From Noviherbaspirillum cavernae (GTDB taxonomy: Bacteria; Pseudomonadota; Gammaproteobacteria; Burkholderiales; Burkholderiaceae_D): a DNA stretch of 64,000 bases. The notes below the pieces were generated by a model. The model saw nothing but the letters and a program-made list of their open reading frames with translations. It was not told the DNA's origin and ran no database searches. Where the stretch lies: positions 558,001-622,000 of the forward strand of contig NZ_QYUN01000002.1 in NCBI RefSeq assembly GCF_003590875.1. The letters are read 5' to 3'. Shown piece by piece: positions 53,265 to 63,292 of this stretch. The stretch's first letter is position 1; each line of letters starts with the position of its first letter. Both the position numbers and the translations under genes were made by a program.

Positions 53265-53930
53265 ATGGTGAAGCAAAGCAAGCCTCGTAAATTCCCCTTC
53301 ACGCCTGAGCCGTCTCAGGATACTCCCGGTTTTTCCCGATCTTCCGATACTGTGACTGATACCGAATTCAATCTGGCGGATCACTTCCTGATTGCCATGC
53401 CGTCGATGCTCGATCCGGTTTTCGGCGGTACGGTAGTGTATCTCTGCGAGCATAACGCCACCGGCGCGCTGGGCGTAATCATCAACAAGCCGACCGACAT
53501 GACGATGGATGTCTTGCTTGAGCGCATCGACCTCAAACTGGAAATCCTGGCAAGCCACGTACCGCTCGACAAGAAACCCGTCATGTTCGGCGGCCCGGTC
53601 CAGGTCGAGCGCGGCTTTGTACTGCATGCGCCGCATGGTAATTTTTCGTCAACGATGAACGTGACGGACGAGGTTGCGCTGACGACGTCGAAGGACGTGC
53701 TGGAAGCGCTGGCTTCCGGTGACGGGCCGCGCCGCATTCTCGTCAGCCTCGGCTGCGCGGGCTGGAGCGCCGGCCAGCTCGAGGACGAGATTGCACGCAA
53801 CGGCTGGCTGACCGTGCGCGCCGATCCGGACATCATGTTCGCGCTTCCGATTGAACAACGTTTTGCTGCGGCGATGAAGTTGCTGGGCATCGATCCGATG
53901 ATGCTCGCCGGCGATGCCGGCCATGCCTGA
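53265..53930 (+). CDS. YqgE/AlgH family protein
   Basis: Conserved bacterial protein of unclear biochemical role, linked to alginate regulation in Pseudomonas (AlgH). The core begins at FNLADHFLIAMPSMLDPVFG and continues with VVYLCEHNATGALGVIINKP and GGPVQVERGFVLH. 221 residues from ATG 53265, with a ~33-residue variable N terminus. A GTG at 53352 would give the usual shorter family length. yqgF follows after 12 bases, the common pairing. Confidence 0.9.
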   Translation: MVKQSKPRKFPFTPEPSQDTPGFSRSSDTVTDTEFNLADHFLIAMPSMLDPVFGGTVVYLCEHNATGALGVIINKPTDMTMDVLLERIDLKLEILASHVPLDKKPVMFGGPVQVERGFVLHAPHGNFSSTMNVTDEVALTTSKDVLEALASGDGPRRILVSLGCAGWSAGQLEDEIARNGWLTVRADPDIMFALPIEQRFAAAMKLLGIDPMMLAGDAGHA

Positions 53931-53942
53931 CAAGGCTGCGTA

Positions 53943-54332
53943 GTGGGGACCATCCTGTGCTTCGACTTCGGCCTGAAACGCATCGGTGTCGCGGTTGGCA
54001 ACACGCTGCTCAGGCAGGCGCAGCCGTTGACGGTGATTTCCGCAGAGGCCAACGATGCGAAGTTCGCCGCGATTTCGGTGCTGATCAAGGAATGGCAGCC
54101 GACGCTGTGCGTGGTCGGCTTGCCGAGTCATCCCGATGGCACCGAGCATGAATTGACGGTACGCTGCCGCCGCTTTGCCAACCAGTTGAACGGACGCTTC
54201 GGCGTCGCCACCGTGCTGGTCGATGAACGATATTCCTCCGCAGTGCTGTCCCAGCGTCGCGGCGAGCTGATCGATGCGGAAGCAGCCGCAATCATTTTGC
54301 AACAATACTTCAATGAACATGCCGAATCCTGA
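53943..54332 (+). CDS. yqgF: Holliday junction resolvase-like protein YqgF (RuvX)
   Basis: RNase H-fold nuclease implicated in rRNA 3' processing and possibly junction resolution. 129 residues: MGTILCFDFGLKRIGVAVGN with the first catalytic Asp, VVGLPSHPDG, and the C-terminal RRGELIDAEAAAIILQ with the last Asp. The start is GTG 53943. The 3' end overlaps the pyrR start by 20 bases. Confidence 0.92.
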   Translation: MGTILCFDFGLKRIGVAVGNTLLRQAQPLTVISAEANDAKFAAISVLIKEWQPTLCVVGLPSHPDGTEHELTVRCRRFANQLNGRFGVATVLVDERYSSAVLSQRRGELIDAEAAAIILQQYFNEHAES

Positions 54333-54825
54333 ACTGGACGCCGAGGCCTTGTACAAGGTGCTCGCAGAACGCGTCAAAACCGGCCTCGCGCAGGCCGAGA
54401 ACGTCGCCCTCGTGGGTATTTACTCCGGTGGAGCATGGCTGGCCGAACGGCTGGCGGCCGAGCTGCAACTGAACGAACGATTGGGCTATATCGATGTCTC
54501 GTTCTATCGCGATGACTACGCCGCGAAAGGCTTGCACGCCGAGGTCAAGCCGACCCAGATTCCTTTCGAGGTGGAAGGCGCGACGATCCTGCTGGTCGAC
54601 GACGTCCTGTACACGGGCCGCACGACGCGCGCGGCGATCAATGAACTGTTCGACTACGGGCGCCCGGCGAAGATCATGCTCGCGGCGCTGGTCGATCGCG
54701 GCGGGCGCGAGCTGCCGATTGCAGCCGATATCGTCGCCGACACCATTACTCTTCCAGATAACCAGCAACTCGTACTGCAGCGCGCGGACGATGGCCGATT
54801 TTCCCTGACGGTGGACCATGCATAA
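54313..54825 (+). CDS. pyrR: PyrR bifunctional pyrimidine regulator / uracil phosphoribosyltransferase
   Basis: PRTase-fold protein, 170 residues, with the PRPP loop [17 protein letters not shown] and the dimer/RNA-face sequences [13 protein letters not shown] [12 protein letters not shown]. In Gram-positives PyrR binds pyr mRNA leaders; in betaproteobacteria its regulatory role is uncertain. The start ATG 54313 lies inside yqgF (a second ATG is at 54319). It overlaps pyrB by 8 bases, so the pyr genes are coupled. Confidence 0.92.
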   Translation: MNMPNPELDAEALYKVLAERVKTGLAQAENVALVGIYSGGAWLAERLAAELQLNERLGYIDVSFYRDDYAAKGLHAEVKPTQIPFEVEGATILLVDDVLYTGRTTRAAINELFDYGRPAKIMLAALVDRGGRELPIAADIVADTITLPDNQQLVLQRADDGRFSLTVDHA

Positions 54826-55777
54826 TCCGCAACTGAACAAAAACGGTGAGCTGCAGCATTTGCTCACCATCGAAGGCTTGCCCAAAGCCATCATTACGCA
54901 CATCCTCGATACCGCGTCTTCGTTCGTCAGTGTTAGCGACCGCGAAGTGAAGAAGGTGCCGCTGATGCGCGGCAAGAGCGTCTTCAATCTCTTCTTCGAA
55001 AATTCCACACGCACGCGCACGACCTTCGAGATTGCCTCGAAGCGCTTGTCGGCGGACGTGATCAACCTCAATATTTCCGCCTCCAGCGCCAGCAAGGGGG
55101 AGTCGCTGCTCGACACCATCGACAACCTGGCCGCGATGCATGCCGACATGTTCGTGGTGCGCCATGCGCAATCCGGCGCGCCTTACCTGATCGCCAGGCA
55201 TCTCACCGACACCAAGCAACCGCATGTACATGTGGTCAACGCGGGCGATGGCCGCCATGCGCATCCGACCCAGGGCTTGCTGGACATGTACACCATCCGT
55301 CACTACAAGAAGGATTTCACCAAGCTGACGGTGGCCATCGTCGGCGACATCCTGCACAGTCGCGTGGCGCGTTCGGACATCCATGCAATGACCACGCTCG
55401 GTGTGCCGGAAGTGCGCGCCATCGGACCGCGCACCCTGCTGCCCGGCGGACTGGAACAGATGGGGGTGCGCGTGTTCACCGATATCAAGGAGGGCCTGAA
55501 AGGCGCGGACGTGATCATCATGCTGCGCTTGCAGAATGAGCGCATGAGCGGCGCGCTGCTGCCTTCCGCGCAGGAATTCTTCAAGAGCTACGGCTTGACG
55601 CCGGAACGCCTCGCGCTGGCCAAGCCCGACGCGATCGTGATGCATCCGGGGCCGATGAACCGCGGGGTCGAGATCGACTCTGCGGTGGCGGACGGTTCGC
55701 AGGCGGTGATTCTGCCGCAGGTCACGTTCGGTATTGCGGTCCGCATGGCGGTGATGAGTATTTTGGCGGGAAACTGA
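54818..55777 (+). CDS. pyrB: Aspartate carbamoyltransferase, catalytic chain
   Basis: Condenses carbamoyl phosphate and aspartate in pyrimidine synthesis. 319 residues with [15 protein letters not shown] (carbamoyl-phosphate site), [16 protein letters not shown] and [12 protein letters not shown]. No pyrI regulatory gene follows. Instead a pseudo-dihydroorotase-like gene is next, as in Pseudomonas, where the two form a large complex. Confidence 0.97.
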   Translation: MHNPQLNKNGELQHLLTIEGLPKAIITHILDTASSFVSVSDREVKKVPLMRGKSVFNLFFENSTRTRTTFEIASKRLSADVINLNISASSASKGESLLDTIDNLAAMHADMFVVRHAQSGAPYLIARHLTDTKQPHVHVVNAGDGRHAHPTQGLLDMYTIRHYKKDFTKLTVAIVGDILHSRVARSDIHAMTTLGVPEVRAIGPRTLLPGGLEQMGVRVFTDIKEGLKGADVIIMLRLQNERMSGALLPSAQEFFKSYGLTPERLALAKPDAIVMHPGPMNRGVEIDSAVADGSQAVILPQVTFGIAVRMAVMSILAGN

Positions 55778-55781
55778 AAGA

Positions 55782-57068
55782 ATGAAGATCCATATCAAGA
55801 ATGGCCGCCTGATCGATCCGGCCAATGGCATTGATGCGCAAAGGGATTTGTATATTGCCGCAGGCCGCATCGCCGGCGTGGGCGAAGCGCCGGCTGGATT
55901 CGCCGCCAGCAAGACGATCGACGCCAGCGGTCTGGTCGTCGCACCCGGGCTGGTTGATTTGAGCGCACGGCTGCGCGAACCCGGCTACGAATACAAGGCG
56001 ACGCTGGAATCCGAGATGCAGGCAGCCATGCAGGGTGGCGTCACCAGCCTCGTTTGTCCGCCGGATACCGATCCGGTGCTGGACGAGCCGGGCCTGGTCG
56101 AAATGCTGAAGCATCGCGCCAAGACGCTCAACCAGGCGCACGTTTATCCGCTCGGCGCTCTGACCACTGGCTTGAAGGGCGCGGCACTGACCGAGATGGC
56201 GGAGCTGACCGAAGCCGGCTGCATCGGTTTTTCGCAAGCCGAGGAGCCGATTCTCGACACCAATGTGCTGATGCGTGCGATGCAGTACGCCAGGACCTTT
56301 GATTACACGGTCTGGCTGCGGCCGCAGGATCCGCATCTCGGACGCACGGGCATCGCGCATAGCGGGCCGGTCGCGTCGCGCCTGGGATTGTCGGGCGTGC
56401 CGGTCATGTCGGAGACGATTGCGCTGCATACCATTTTCGAATTGATGCGCTCGACCGGCGTGCGTGTCCACCTGTGCCGCATCTCGTCGGCAGCGGGACT
56501 CGATCTCGTGCGCGCGGCGAAAAAGGAAGGCTTGCCGGTGACCTGCGATGTCGGCGCGCACCATATTCACCTGACCGATGCGGATATCGGCTTCTTCGAT
56601 TCGAATGCGCGTGTGACACCGCCGTTCCGCGCCCAGCGCGATCGCGATGCAATTCGCCAGGGTCTGCTGGATGGCACGATCGACGTGATCTGCTCCGATC
56701 ACACGCCGGTCGACGACGATGAGAAATTGCTGCCGTTCGGCGAGGCATCGCCCGGTGCGACAGGTCTGGAATTGCTGCTGTCGCTCGCGCTGAAATGGGC
56801 GGACGAGTGCGTCGATACATCGGAACAGCCGCTGGCCAGGGCGATCGCCAAGGTGACCGCCGATGCGGCGCGCGTGATCGGATTGCCGTCAGGCCAGCTT
56901 GCCACAGGCAGCGTTGCCGACATCTGCATCTTCGATCCGGCGGCGCGCTGGACAGTCGATTCGACGGTGCTTGCCAGCCAGGGCAAGCACACGCCTTTCC
57001 TCGGTTATGAACTGGCAGGCCGGGTGAAGACGACCATCGTCGCCGGACACGTTGCGTTCGAGCGGTAA
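55782..57068 (+). CDS. Non-catalytic dihydroorotase homologue (PyrC', ATCase partner)
   Basis: A 428-residue amidohydrolase-fold protein resembling dihydroorotase, but the metal-binding HxH is replaced: VDLSARLREPG (Ser61, Arg63). The other usual histidines also appear lost (WLRPQDP, VHLCRISS), while SDHTP remains. It should therefore be inactive as an enzyme. By analogy with Pseudomonas PyrC'/PyrX it would hold PyrB in its dodecameric assembly. A true dihydroorotase must be elsewhere. Four bases after pyrB. Confidence 0.88.
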   Translation: MKIHIKNGRLIDPANGIDAQRDLYIAAGRIAGVGEAPAGFAASKTIDASGLVVAPGLVDLSARLREPGYEYKATLESEMQAAMQGGVTSLVCPPDTDPVLDEPGLVEMLKHRAKTLNQAHVYPLGALTTGLKGAALTEMAELTEAGCIGFSQAEEPILDTNVLMRAMQYARTFDYTVWLRPQDPHLGRTGIAHSGPVASRLGLSGVPVMSETIALHTIFELMRSTGVRVHLCRISSAAGLDLVRAAKKEGLPVTCDVGAHHIHLTDADIGFFDSNARVTPPFRAQRDRDAIRQGLLDGTIDVICSDHTPVDDDEKLLPFGEASPGATGLELLLSLALKWADECVDTSEQPLARAIAKVTADAARVIGLPSGQLATGSVADICIFDPAARWTVDSTVLASQGKHTPFLGYELAGRVKTTIVAGHVAFER

Positions 57069-57075
57069 GCGCGGC

Positions 57076-57819
57076 ATGCACGTCGTCCGGCTCCTGCGAG
57101 TCGTGCTGCATCTGTTTGCCGGCCTGGCGATTTCCGCCTTCGTCTATCCGCTGATCGGCGAAGCGGGACGCCAGGCGCAGATCCGCCGCTGGTCGATGAA
57201 GCTGGTTGCGCTATGCGGCGTCGAGGTGGAGACCAGGCATGCGGCCGGCGCGCAACCCGCGCCGCGCGCGCTGATCGTCGCCAATCACATCTCCTGGCTC
57301 GATATCTTCGTGATCAACTCGCTGCAGGCCAGCCGTTTCGTCGCCAAGTCCGATATCCGCGACTGGCCGCTGCTCGGCTGGTTGTGCGAAAAGGCGGGCA
57401 CGATTTTCATCTCGCGCGGCAGGGTGCGCGACGTGCGGCGGATTTACGAAGGCCTTGTCACCAGCCTGCACGCAGGCGAACACGTCGCCTTTTTCCCGGA
57501 GGGCACGACCGGATCGCAGGGAAGCGTTCTGCCTTTTCATGCCAACCTGTTCGAGGCGGCAATCGAGGCGGAAGTGCCGGTGCAGCCCTATGCGTTGCGC
57601 TATGTCGATGCGCAGGGGCGCTTGCACCCGGCGGCCGATTTCGTCGGCGACATGACCTTCGTGCAAAGCATGCTGACGATACTGAAGGCGCGCGGCATGA
57701 AAGCCGAGCTGACGATTCTGCCGATCATTGAAACCGCGCCGGACTCGCACCGGCGCGAGCTTGCCGATGCGGCGCATCGGGTGATCGAGTCGGCGCTGAG
57801 TGCTGGCGAGAAGGTTTGA
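57076..57819 (+). CDS. 1-acyl-sn-glycerol-3-phosphate acyltransferase (PlsC family)
   Basis: Membrane-bound phospholipid acyltransferase, 247 residues. N-terminal hydrophobic helix (VVLHLFAGLAISAFVYPLIG). Catalytic motif NHISWLD (His71, Asp76), then ISRGRVRD and FPEGTTGSQG, matching blocks I-III of PlsC. The start ATG 57076 is 7 bases after pyrC'. Homologues in this position may act on lyso-ornithine or lysophosphatidic acid; the substrate is not resolved. Confidence 0.88.
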   Translation: MHVVRLLRVVLHLFAGLAISAFVYPLIGEAGRQAQIRRWSMKLVALCGVEVETRHAAGAQPAPRALIVANHISWLDIFVINSLQASRFVAKSDIRDWPLLGWLCEKAGTIFISRGRVRDVRRIYEGLVTSLHAGEHVAFFPEGTTGSQGSVLPFHANLFEAAIEAEVPVQPYALRYVDAQGRLHPAADFVGDMTFVQSMLTILKARGMKAELTILPIIETAPDSHRRELADAAHRVIESALSAGEKV

Positions 57820-57982
57820 TCGAAACGCACATCGGTATTTCAAACGCGGGGAGTGGTCTTGAATGTGCTCGCGGGTGCATGCGGCCGGGATGTCCCACAC
57901 TGCGCGCAAAGTCCACATGCTTTCCGAATCCCCTGCCTCACGTTACGCTCTACACAAGCAGACGTGATGCCCGCATCTCTCC

Positions 57983-58804
57983 TCACATCGTCCCCGGCGT
58001 CTGATACTGCGGACAATCCACCTGGATCGACGCGCGGTCTTCCAGGCGCACGGCGGTCAGCTTGCCGCCCCAGAGGCAGCCGGTATCCAGCGTCAACAAA
58101 TTGGGCCGCATCATCAGGCCCAGCGTTGACCAGTGTCCGGCGACGACCGTAACGTCTTCCGTCTTGCGGCCCGGCACGTCGAACCAGGGCATGTAGCCTG
58201 GCAATACGGTTTCCACGCCTTTCGACAACATCTCCATCGTTCCATCAGCAGTGCAGAAGCGCAGGCGCGTCAGCGCGTTCACGATGCAGCGCAGACGGTC
58301 GGCGCCTTCAAGCGCATCGTCCCATCTGGCCGGAGCGTTGCCGTACATCGTGCGCAGGAATTCCACCCAGTCCGGGCCGCGCAGCGCCGTTTCCACTTCG
58401 TGTGCGAGATCGACCGCCTGCTGTGCGGTCCATTGCGGGACGACGCCCGCATGCACGAACAGGTGGCCGTTTTCCAGCAGCGCCAATGGCTGGCGGCGCA
58501 GCCAGTCGAGCAATTCATCGCGATCCTCGGCGTTGAGAATGTCGTCCAGCGTATCGCTGCGATGCGGCTTGCGGATACCGTTGGCGACGGCGAGCAGGTG
58601 CAGGTCGTGATTGCCCAGAACGACGGAGGCGGTATCGCCGAGGGCGCGGATGTTCCGCAGCGTGGCGAGCGAGTGCGGACCGCGATTGACCAGGTCGCCG
58701 ACGAAAATCAATCTGGGACTGGGTGAGGTCTCGTAAATCCGCTGCAGCAACGCGGTCAATTGTTGCTGGCATCCTTGAATGTCGCCGATGGCGTATGTTG
58801 TCAT
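57983..58804 (-). CDS. apaH: Diadenosine tetraphosphatase (symmetrical)
   Basis: Hydrolyses Ap4A to two ADP and removes Np4-caps from RNA. The 273-residue calcineurin-type phosphatase has [32 protein letters not shown] and [10 protein letters not shown]. The start is ATG 58804; an upstream in-frame extension to 58906 has no support. Divergent from manC. Confidence 0.95.
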   Translation of the reverse strand: MTTYAIGDIQGCQQQLTALLQRIYETSPSPRLIFVGDLVNRGPHSLATLRNIRALGDTASVVLGNHDLHLLAVANGIRKPHRSDTLDDILNAEDRDELLDWLRRQPLALLENGHLFVHAGVVPQWTAQQAVDLAHEVETALRGPDWVEFLRTMYGNAPARWDDALEGADRLRCIVNALTRLRFCTADGTMEMLSKGVETVLPGYMPWFDVPGRKTEDVTVVAGHWSTLGLMMRPNLLTLDTGCLWGGKLTAVRLEDRASIQVDCPQYQTPGTM

Positions 58805-58877
58805 GCGTAAAAATTGTGAAGCGGTAATAGAACGCACGCCATTTGTCGCAAAACAATAAAGCGTACGGCTGGGTGAC

Positions 58878-58941
58878 ATATAAAGGGACTGTACCGAACG
58901 GCTCATGCAACTCGCGGAGCCATCACGAAGTCCTTTTATAT
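58878..58941. repeat. 13-bp inverted repeat abutting the manC start
   Basis: ATATAAAGGGACT (58878-58890) and AGTCCTTTTATAT (58929-58941), fully paired with one G-T. They enclose a 5-bp stem GGCTC/GAGCC (58900-58921). The right arm ends one base before the manC ATG. There is no Shine-Dalgarno sequence before that ATG, so the element may control translation or act as an operator. Confidence 0.7.
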
Positions 58942-58942
58942 C

Positions 58943-60358
58943 ATGTTACTTCCAATCATCCTTTCCGGAGGGGCGGGCACACGCCTGTGGCCCGTTTCGC
59001 GCGAAGCGCATCCGAAGCCCTTCATGCGCATCGGCGGCGGCAAGAGCCTGTTCGCGCAGACCTACGAACGCGCGATGGCCATTGCGGATCAGTGCGCGCC
59101 GCTGATCGTCACGAACCGCGAATATTACTTCCGCTCGCGCGACGAACTGGCTGCGCAGGCGGTCAAGCCTCATTATCTGCTGGAACCGACGGGGCGCAAT
59201 ACCGCACCCGCGATCACCGTGGCCGCGTTGTGGGCGGCGCGCCAGGATGACGATGCCTGCCTGCTGGCGATGCCCGCGGATCATCTGATCACCGACACCG
59301 AGGCCTTCCTCAAGGCGGCGCAGCATGCGGAGCTGCTGGCGCGCGACGGCTTCATCGGTCTGTTCGGCATTCGTCCGACCACGCCCGAAACCGGTTTCGG
59401 CTATATCGAAATGGGCGACAACGTGAGCCAGCAAGCGCATGCGGTGCGGCGCTTCGTCGAGAAGCCCGACGCGGCCACTGCCGCCGCTTATCTGGCGCAA
59501 GGCAACTACGTCTGGAACAGCGGCATTTTCTGCTTCAAGGCGAGTGTCATTGTCGCTGCCCTTGCTGCCTGCAACCCGGCGCTGCTGGAAGCCGCGCGCG
59601 CCGTGCTGGACGCGACCCGTGCGGAAGGCGACAAGACGGAGCTGGGTGCCGCGTTTTCGCAACTGGAAAGCATTTCGATCGACTATGCCGTGATGGAAAA
59701 GGCGCAGAACATCGCTGTCGTGCCGGCCGAATTCGGCTGGAGCGACATGGGTGCGTGGGACGCGGTATCGGACATGATTCCCGCCGACGACCATGGCAAC
59801 ACCAGCAACACCAGCAGCAACGGTCAGCCCATCTTCATCGACAGTCGCAACACTTACGTCGATTCCAGGGACCGGCTGGTGGCGGCGATCGGTCTCGACA
59901 ACCTGCTGGTGATCGATACGCCCGATGCCTTGCTGGTGGCCGACAAATCGCGCAGCCAGGAGGTGCGGCAGGTTGTGAGCCAGTTGAAAGCCAGCGGTCA
60001 TGAGGCGCACAAGATTCATCGCACCGCGCTGCGTCCCTGGGGCACGTACACGGTATTGGGCGAAGGTCCCGGCTTCAAGATCAAGCGGGTGCTCGTCAAA
60101 CCGGGACAGGCGCTGTCGCTGCAGATGCATCATCACCGCAGCGAACATTGGGTCATCGTGTCCGGCACCGCCAACATCACGGTCGATGACAGCACCGTCC
60201 TGATGAGCCAGAACCAATCCACCTACATTCCGATCGGCGCGAAGCATCGTCTGGCCAATCCCGGCATCACCGATCTGGTGCTGATCGAGGTGCAGTGCGG
60301 CAGCTATCTGGGCGAGGACGACATCGTGCGCTTTTCCGATGCGTACGGACGGGTGTAA
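58943..60358 (+). CDS. manC: Mannose-1-phosphate guanylyltransferase / mannose-6-phosphate isomerase
   Basis: Bifunctional type II enzyme giving GDP-mannose. 471 residues. The guanylyltransferase starts at [20 protein letters not shown], with the phosphate loop, and has [10 protein letters not shown]. The C-terminal cupin isomerase domain (from ~345) has [20 protein letters not shown] and [13 protein letters not shown] with metal-binding histidines. It heads manC-gmd-manB-waaC, a polysaccharide/LPS sugar block. Confidence 0.95.
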   Translation: MLLPIILSGGAGTRLWPVSREAHPKPFMRIGGGKSLFAQTYERAMAIADQCAPLIVTNREYYFRSRDELAAQAVKPHYLLEPTGRNTAPAITVAALWAARQDDDACLLAMPADHLITDTEAFLKAAQHAELLARDGFIGLFGIRPTTPETGFGYIEMGDNVSQQAHAVRRFVEKPDAATAAAYLAQGNYVWNSGIFCFKASVIVAALAACNPALLEAARAVLDATRAEGDKTELGAAFSQLESISIDYAVMEKAQNIAVVPAEFGWSDMGAWDAVSDMIPADDHGNTSNTSSNGQPIFIDSRNTYVDSRDRLVAAIGLDNLLVIDTPDALLVADKSRSQEVRQVVSQLKASGHEAHKIHRTALRPWGTYTVLGEGPGFKIKRVLVKPGQALSLQMHHHRSEHWVIVSGTANITVDDSTVLMSQNQSTYIPIGAKHRLANPGITDLVLIEVQCGSYLGEDDIVRFSDAYGRV

Positions 60359-60441
60359 GCGGCCGATACAGACAGTCCCTGGCACGTATGCAGCGCATGC
60401 AAGCGGAATGAAGATCCATCACAGTTCAACAAGGAAAACAC

Positions 60442-61545
60442 ATGCTGATGAAATCAAGAATCGACAAGGTGGCGCTCATTACCGGAGTCACAGGCCAGGA
60501 CGGCGCATATCTCGCCGAACTGCTGCTGTCGAAGGGGTATGAAGTTCACGGCATCAAACGCCGTACCTCGCTGCTCAATACCGATCGCATCGATCACCTG
60601 TATCAGGATCCGCACGAACAGGATATCCGCTTCAAGCTGCATCACGGCGATCTGACGGATTCGAGCAGCCTGATCCGCATCATTCAGCAGGTGCAGCCGG
60701 ACGAAATCTACAACCTTGCGGCGCAGAGCCATGTCGCCGTGTCGTTCGAGGAGCCGGAATACACGGCCAACTCGGATGCGCTGGGGGCATTGCGCATACT
60801 CGAGGCGATCCGCATCCTCGGACTCGAAAAGAAGACGCGTTTTTATCAGGCCTCCACTTCCGAACTGTACGGCCTGGTGCAGGAAATGCCGCAGAAGGAA
60901 ACCACGCCTTTCTATCCGCGCAGCCCCTATGCGGTGGCGAAGCTGTATGCTTACTGGATGACCGTCAACTACCGCGAAGCGTACGGCATGTATGCATGCA
61001 ACGGCATCCTGTTCAATCACGAAAGCCCGCTGCGCGGCGAAACCTTCGTCACGCGCAAGATCACGCGCGCGCTGGCGCGCATCAAGCTCGGCCTGCAGGA
61101 TTGCCTGTATCTCGGCAACCTCAACGCCAGACGCGACTGGGGTCATGCACGCGATTATGTCGAGATGCAATGGCTCATGCTGCAGCAGGACAAGCCGGAG
61201 GATTTCGTCATCGCCACCGGCGTGCAATACAGCGTGCGTGACTTTGTCGACGCCGCCGCACGGGAGCTTCATCTGCCGATTCGCTGGGAAGGCGAGGGCG
61301 TCGAGGAAAAGGGCATGAATGCGCAGGGAAAATGCATCGTCGCCGTCGATCCGCGCTACTTCCGGCCGACCGAGGTCGAAACGCTGCTGGGCGATCCGAC
61401 CAAGGCCAAGACCAAATTGGGATGGGAACCGAAAACCAGCTTCCAGGAGCTGGTCGCCGAAATGGTGTGCGAGGACATGGAAGCCGCCGAGCGGGACGAG
61501 TTGGTAAAACGGCACGGCTATCGGGCGCTCAATCATCACGAGTGA
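60442..61545 (+). CDS. gmd: GDP-mannose 4,6-dehydratase
   Basis: Converts GDP-mannose to GDP-4-keto-6-deoxymannose, the precursor of GDP-rhamnose, GDP-fucose or GDP-perosamine. The 367-residue SDR enzyme has [19 protein letters not shown] (NAD site), [11 protein letters not shown] and [12 protein letters not shown] (catalytic Thr/Glu and Tyr-x3-Lys), and [19 protein letters not shown]. The follow-on reductase or aminotransferase is not in the window, so the final sugar is unknown. AAGGAAA precedes the ATG. Confidence 0.96.
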   Translation: MLMKSRIDKVALITGVTGQDGAYLAELLLSKGYEVHGIKRRTSLLNTDRIDHLYQDPHEQDIRFKLHHGDLTDSSSLIRIIQQVQPDEIYNLAAQSHVAVSFEEPEYTANSDALGALRILEAIRILGLEKKTRFYQASTSELYGLVQEMPQKETTPFYPRSPYAVAKLYAYWMTVNYREAYGMYACNGILFNHESPLRGETFVTRKITRALARIKLGLQDCLYLGNLNARRDWGHARDYVEMQWLMLQQDKPEDFVIATGVQYSVRDFVDAAARELHLPIRWEGEGVEEKGMNAQGKCIVAVDPRYFRPTEVETLLGDPTKAKTKLGWEPKTSFQELVAEMVCEDMEAAERDELVKRHGYRALNHHE

Positions 61546-61868
61546 ATCACGCGCAAATCACGAGAAAACTTCGGGGCCGTGCATTGCCGCCTTCTCGAAA
61601 CTGTCAATCTGTCAATGACGGTCCGCAGCATCAATGTCATTCCGGTCCGCGCCGGAATGACGATCCACTTTGTTGATTCCAGGTACCCGGGCTGCATTGA
61701 AAGACGGAAAGTTGCAGGCTTCTGCGCGAACAGCCCGGACCGCTACGGCGCAGCGCAATTCGTACGGTAAAATCCCGTAGTTGCGATGTTCACATCAGAG
61801 AGCGAATCCGCCCGCCGGCACCAGGTGCATGACGGGTCCGCGTCTTCCAACCTCTCCATTCCAAAACC
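61546..61868. other. Intergenic region gmd to manB with a REP-like hairpin
   Basis: 323 bases. A 10-bp perfect hairpin GTCATTCCGG (61636-61645) / CCGGAATGAC (61652-61661) resembles dispersed intergenic repeats common in this order. TAAAAT (61768-61773) may be the manB -10 box, but no -35 matches. No gene is seen. Confidence 0.55.
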
Positions 61869-63245
61869 ATGTTGACCCTATCCCCCAGCATTTTCAAGGC
61901 ATATGACATTCGCGGTATCGTCGGCAAGACGCTCGATGCGGCGATTGCAAAACAGATCGGTCAGGCTTTCGGTACCGCCGCGCGCGCCAAGGGCGAGCAG
62001 ACCGTGATCATCGGCCGCGATGGCCGCCTGTCCGGCCCGGAACTGGCGGCGGCGCTGGCGACCGGCCTGCAGGCAAGCGGCGTCGATGTGATCGACCTCG
62101 GCGTGGTCGCTACTCCGATGCTGTATTTCGGCACCCATGCGCTGGCAGCGCAATCGGGCATCATGGTCACCGGCAGCCACAACCCGCCCGACTACAACGG
62201 CTTCAAGATGGTGCTGGCCGGCGAGGCGATCTACGGCAGCACGATCCAGGCCCTGTATCAGGCGATCGTCAAGGGCGAGTTCGCGCAAGGCGCCGGCGCG
62301 TACAGCACGCACGACATCAAGGACGCCTACCTGCAGCGCATCGTGTCCGATGTGAAACTGCGCCGCCCGCTGAAGATCGCCGTCGATTGCGGCAACGGCG
62401 TGGCCGGTGCGTTCGCCGGCGACCTGTACCGCGCGCTCGGCTGCGAGGTGACCGAACTGTTCTGCGAAGTCGATGGCACCTTCCCGAACCACCATCCCGA
62501 CCCGGCCCATCCGGAAAACCTGCAAGACCTGATCGCCTGCCTGAAGAGCACCGATGCCGAACTCGGCCTCGCGTTCGACGGCGACGGCGACCGTCTGGGT
62601 GTGGTCACCAAGGACGGCAGCATCATCTATCCCGACCGGCAGCTGATGCTGTTTGCGCAGGACGTGCTGACGCGCCATCCGGGACGCGAAATCCTGTACG
62701 ACGTCAAATGCACACGCCACATCGCGCCCTGGGTCAAGCAGCATGGCGGCAAGCCGCTGATGTGGAAGACCGGCCATTCGCTGGTGAAAGCCAAGATGCG
62801 CGAGACCGGCGCGCCGCTGGGCGGCGAGATGAGCGGCCATATCTTCTTCAAGGACCGCTGGTACGGCTTCGACGACGGCTTGTACGCCGGCGCGCGCCTG
62901 CTGGAACTGCTGTCGCAATGCGACGATCCGTCGGCGGTGTTGAACGCATTGCCGCAATCGGTCAGCACGCCGGAACTGCAACTGCAATTGGCGGAAGGGG
63001 AGAACTTCACGCTGATCGACACGCTGCAGCGCGAAGCCCGTTTCCCCGCCGCAGAAGAGATCGTGACCATCGACGGCGTGCGCGTCGAGTATGCCGACGG
63101 CTTCGGCCTGGCGCGCTCGTCCAACACCACGCCGGTGGTGGTGATGCGGTTCGAAGGCGAATCGGAGCAGGTGCTCGATCGCATCAGGCAGGAATTCAAG
63201 ACCGCGATTCTGGCGATCAAGCCGGATGCGAAGTTTCCCTACTGA
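61869..63245 (+). CDS. manB: Phosphomannomutase/phosphoglucomutase
   Basis: Interconverts mannose-6-P and mannose-1-P (AlgC-type), supplying ManC. 458 residues: FKAYDIRGIVGKTLD, the phosphoserine loop GIMVTGSHNPPDYNG (Ser103), the metal loop AFDGDGDRLGVV, and the sugar loop GGEMSGHIFFKD, with a C-terminal phosphate loop RSSNTTPVV. AlgC-type enzymes also act on glucose phosphates, so the true specificity is open. Confidence 0.95.
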   Translation: MLTLSPSIFKAYDIRGIVGKTLDAAIAKQIGQAFGTAARAKGEQTVIIGRDGRLSGPELAAALATGLQASGVDVIDLGVVATPMLYFGTHALAAQSGIMVTGSHNPPDYNGFKMVLAGEAIYGSTIQALYQAIVKGEFAQGAGAYSTHDIKDAYLQRIVSDVKLRRPLKIAVDCGNGVAGAFAGDLYRALGCEVTELFCEVDGTFPNHHPDPAHPENLQDLIACLKSTDAELGLAFDGDGDRLGVVTKDGSIIYPDRQLMLFAQDVLTRHPGREILYDVKCTRHIAPWVKQHGGKPLMWKTGHSLVKAKMRETGAPLGGEMSGHIFFKDRWYGFDDGLYAGARLLELLSQCDDPSAVLNALPQSVSTPELQLQLAEGENFTLIDTLQREARFPAAEEIVTIDGVRVEYADGFGLARSSNTTPVVVMRFEGESEQVLDRIRQEFKTAILAIKPDAKFPY

Positions 63246-63292
63246 GATCGCTGCATGACAGGGAAAGCTGCATCCGCAAGCGGAGCAAGGGC

